NCBI GenBank assembly: GCA_900768105.1
Contig: CAAGBQ010000102.1
Span: 1-6,368 of the forward strand
Length of the DNA stretch: 6,368 nt
Reading direction: 5' to 3'
DNA from: Oscillospiraceae bacterium
GTDB taxonomy: Bacteria > Bacillota > Clostridia > Oscillospirales > Ruminococcaceae
Shown here piece after piece: positions 5,346 to 6,368 of the stretch. Under the pieces are notes generated by a model, which was not told the DNA's origin, ran no database searches, and was given only the letters and a program-made list of their open reading frames with translations. Position 1 is the stretch's first letter, and every line of letters starts with the position of its first letter. A program made the translations under genes and the position numbers.

Positions 5346-5825
5346 TCATTCTCCAAGTTTTTTTGCCGCCGCAAGGGCAAGCTCCAGCGCCTTATCCGCA
5401 GCCTTATTGCGGACGGAAATTCTGTCGCCGGAAAAGTGATTTTCGGTAACTTCGCTGTATTTATCGCTGTTTACTGCCACATAGACAAGCCCTACGGGCT
5501 TGCCCTCGCCGCCGTTTGGGCCGGCAAGGCCTGTTACGGAAACGCCGATTTCCGCGCCCATAATTTTACGGACGCCCGCCGCCATTTCGACGGCGGTTTC
5601 CGCCGAAACCGCGCCGAAGGAATCCAGCGTTTCCTTTTTTACTCCGAGTATTTTATTTTTTGCTTCGTTGCAATAGGTGACAGCGCCATATTTAAACGCT
5701 TCCGAAGCGCCGGAAACGCTTGTTATTCGCGCGGCGACAAGGCCGCCGGTGCAGCTTTCCGCCGTGGAAACGGCCGCGCCCGCCGCGCGCAGCGTTGCAA
5801 CAAGCTCAAATTCATATGCAGACAT
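5346..5825 (-). CDS. pncC: Nicotinamide-nucleotide amidase (stand-alone CinA C-terminal domain, PncC)
   Basis: A 159-aa cytoplasmic enzyme that deamidates nicotinamide mononucleotide to nicotinate mononucleotide in the pyridine nucleotide cycle. The family signature is complete: TAESCTGGLVAARITSVSG (21-39) with the nucleophilic Ser24, YGAVTYCNEAKNKILGV (46-62) with the conserved Tyr and Lys, and TGLAGPNGGEGKPVGLVYVA (98-117). Only the C-terminal CinA domain is present; the N-terminal MoaB-like domain of full CinA is absent, as in E. coli YgaD/PncC. The ATG at 5825 is chosen over one 16 codons upstream (5873) because AAGGAG (5833-5838) lies 7 nt before it and the family begins here. It is first in the four-gene run. 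Confidence 0.93.
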   Translation of the reverse strand: MSAYEFELVATLRAAGAAVSTAESCTGGLVAARITSVSGASEAFKYGAVTYCNEAKNKILGVKKETLDSFGAVSAETAVEMAAGVRKIMGAEIGVSVTGLAGPNGGEGKPVGLVYVAVNSDKYSEVTENHFSGDRISVRNKAADKALELALAAAKKLGE

Positions 5826-5879
5826 AAAAAATCTCCTTTTTTGCCTTTCCATTGAGGAAAAATGAGCCTCCATTCCGCT

Positions 5880-5942
5880 GTGCGAACCTTACACAAGTGA
5901 GGCAAGAAACGCTCTACAACCCCTCGGTGCGAACCTTACACA
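5880..5942. repeat. Pair of identical 16-bp direct repeats in the pncC leader
   Basis: GTGCGAACCTTACACA occurs at 5880-5895 and again at 5927-5942, a 47-bp period, between the aspS terminator and the pncC ribosome binding site. On the minus strand the 5880 copy has a short dyad, TGTG ... CACA. It could be a tandem operator, a promoter-linked repeat or part of a dispersed intergenic repeat. There is no clear -35/-10 pair with standard spacing in the leader. Confidence 0.6.
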
Positions 5943-5952
5943 GGGAAAGCTT

Positions 5953-5987
5953 AAAAGGGGTCTTTCGTCCTTCGGACGAAAGACCCC
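5953..5987 (-). terminator. Rho-independent terminator of aspS
   Basis: A perfect 14-bp stem (5957-5970 with 5974-5987, loop of 3), followed in the minus direction by four T (5953-5956). It starts 13 bp after the aspS stop codon. The T-run is short but the stem is long and GC-capped. It separates aspS from the pncC operon. Confidence 0.88.
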
Positions 5988-5999
5988 CATCGTCAAAAA

Positions 6000-6368
6000 T
6001 TATTCTTCCTCTTTCACTATGGCGATATGCAGCTCGTCAAGGTTTTTCTGGTCAACCTCCGTGGGGCACATGGTCATAAGCTCGGTTGCGGTCTGCACCT
6101 TCGGGAAGGCGATGACATCGCGGATGGACGGACGGTCAAGCATGAGCATTACCATGCGGTCAAGGCCGAATGCCATTCCGCCGTGGGGCGGAACGCCGTA
6201 TTTTTCCGCTTCAAGCAGGAAGCCGAAGCGTGCCTGGGCGCGCTCCTCCGAAAGGCCGAGCGCCTGAAGCATCTTGTCCTGAACCTCCGTATCGTTGATT
6301 CTGATTGAACCGCCGCCAAGCTCGCAGCCGTTGAGCACCATATCGTATGCCCTTGCGTAGCAATCGCC
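6000..6368 (-). CDS. aspS: Aspartyl-tRNA synthetase, C-terminal fragment (5' end outside window)
   Basis: The last 122 codons of AspRS, cut by the window edge rather than damaged. The enzyme charges tRNA-Asp (or tRNA-Asp and tRNA-Asn in non-discriminating forms) in the cytoplasm. It shows the class II catalytic-core landmarks: ARAYDMVLNGCELGGGSIRI, FGFLLEAEKYGVPPHGGMAFGLDR (motif 3, including the ATP-binding Arg of GLDR) and RDVIAFPKVQTATELM. The C terminus after the conserved TEVDQKNLDELHI ends in a short acidic tail (EEE). The stop is followed by a strong terminator, so aspS ends its own transcript. Confidence 0.97.
   Translation of the reverse strand, partial: GDCYARAYDMVLNGCELGGGSIRINDTEVQDKMLQALGLSEERAQARFGFLLEAEKYGVPPHGGMAFGLDRMVMLMLDRPSIRDVIAFPKVQTATELMTMCPTEVDQKNLDELHIAIVKEEE

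Noticed and set aside
4812..5855. Plus-strand open frame of 347 codons opposite the HAD and pncC genes
   Set aside because: It covers two well-supported minus-strand genes and their junction. Its composition is basic and aromatic, as expected for an antisense frame of GC-rich codons.
5826..5873. Upstream ATG giving a 175-aa PncC
   Set aside because: The extra 16 residues are not part of the family and the strong AAGGAG at 5833-5838 lies inside them, pointing to the start at 5825.
1..6368. CRISPR array, insertion sequence, tRNA or rRNA gene
   Set aside because: No short regularly spaced repeats, transposase-like frame, terminal inverted repeats or tRNA cloverleaf were seen on either strand.

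Overview
The window looks like chromosomal DNA from a low-to-mid-GC Firmicute, most likely an uncultured Clostridia (Ruminococcaceae/Oscillospiraceae-like) lineage. The basis is the presence of RNase M5, which is mainly a Firmicutes 5S rRNA maturase, AGGAG-type ribosome binding sites, and a paired MBOAT/DHHW locus of the kind common in Clostridia. This placement is an inference from gene content. All six protein genes plus the partial seventh lie on the minus strand, so transcription runs right to left.

Right end (6368 to 5953): the C-terminal third or so of aspartyl-tRNA synthetase, closed by a 14-bp terminator hairpin. Next (5952 to 5826) is a short leader holding two identical 16-bp direct repeats. 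It precedes a tight housekeeping operon: pncC (stand-alone CinA C-terminal amidase), a HAD phosphatase of the phosphoglycolate phosphatase type, holA (DNA polymerase III delta subunit) and rnmV (RNase M5). The genes are separated by 6 bp, 24 bp and a 4-bp ATGA overlap, with internal ribosome binding sites buried in the preceding genes. The operon brings together nucleotide/NAD salvage, metabolite repair, clamp loading and rRNA processing.

After a 111-bp gap with hairpins comes a two-gene unit: an MBOAT-family membrane protein (AlgI/DltB type) followed by a DHHW/AlgX-like extracytoplasmic partner. Such pairs normally O-acylate cell-surface polymers. Here both members are intact in length and frame, yet both have lost the hallmark active-site residues. 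The MBOAT invariant His of the W-H-G motif is Phe, and the other conserved His is Asn. In the partner the D-H-H-W motif reads E-D-L-P, and the Ser of the K/G-D-S motif is Asp. This looks like a co-evolved pseudoenzyme pair and is the most interesting thing in the window. The unit ends in a stack of GC-rich hairpins, at least two of them terminator-like.

Left end (1 to 456): no protein gene is supported. It carries two near-identical tandem copies (112 of 114 positions) of an element with a perfect TATAAT box and a plus-strand intrinsic terminator. A second strong terminator and two inverted repeats lie between the copies. I read this as a duplicated small-RNA-like unit of unknown function, facing the MBOAT operon.
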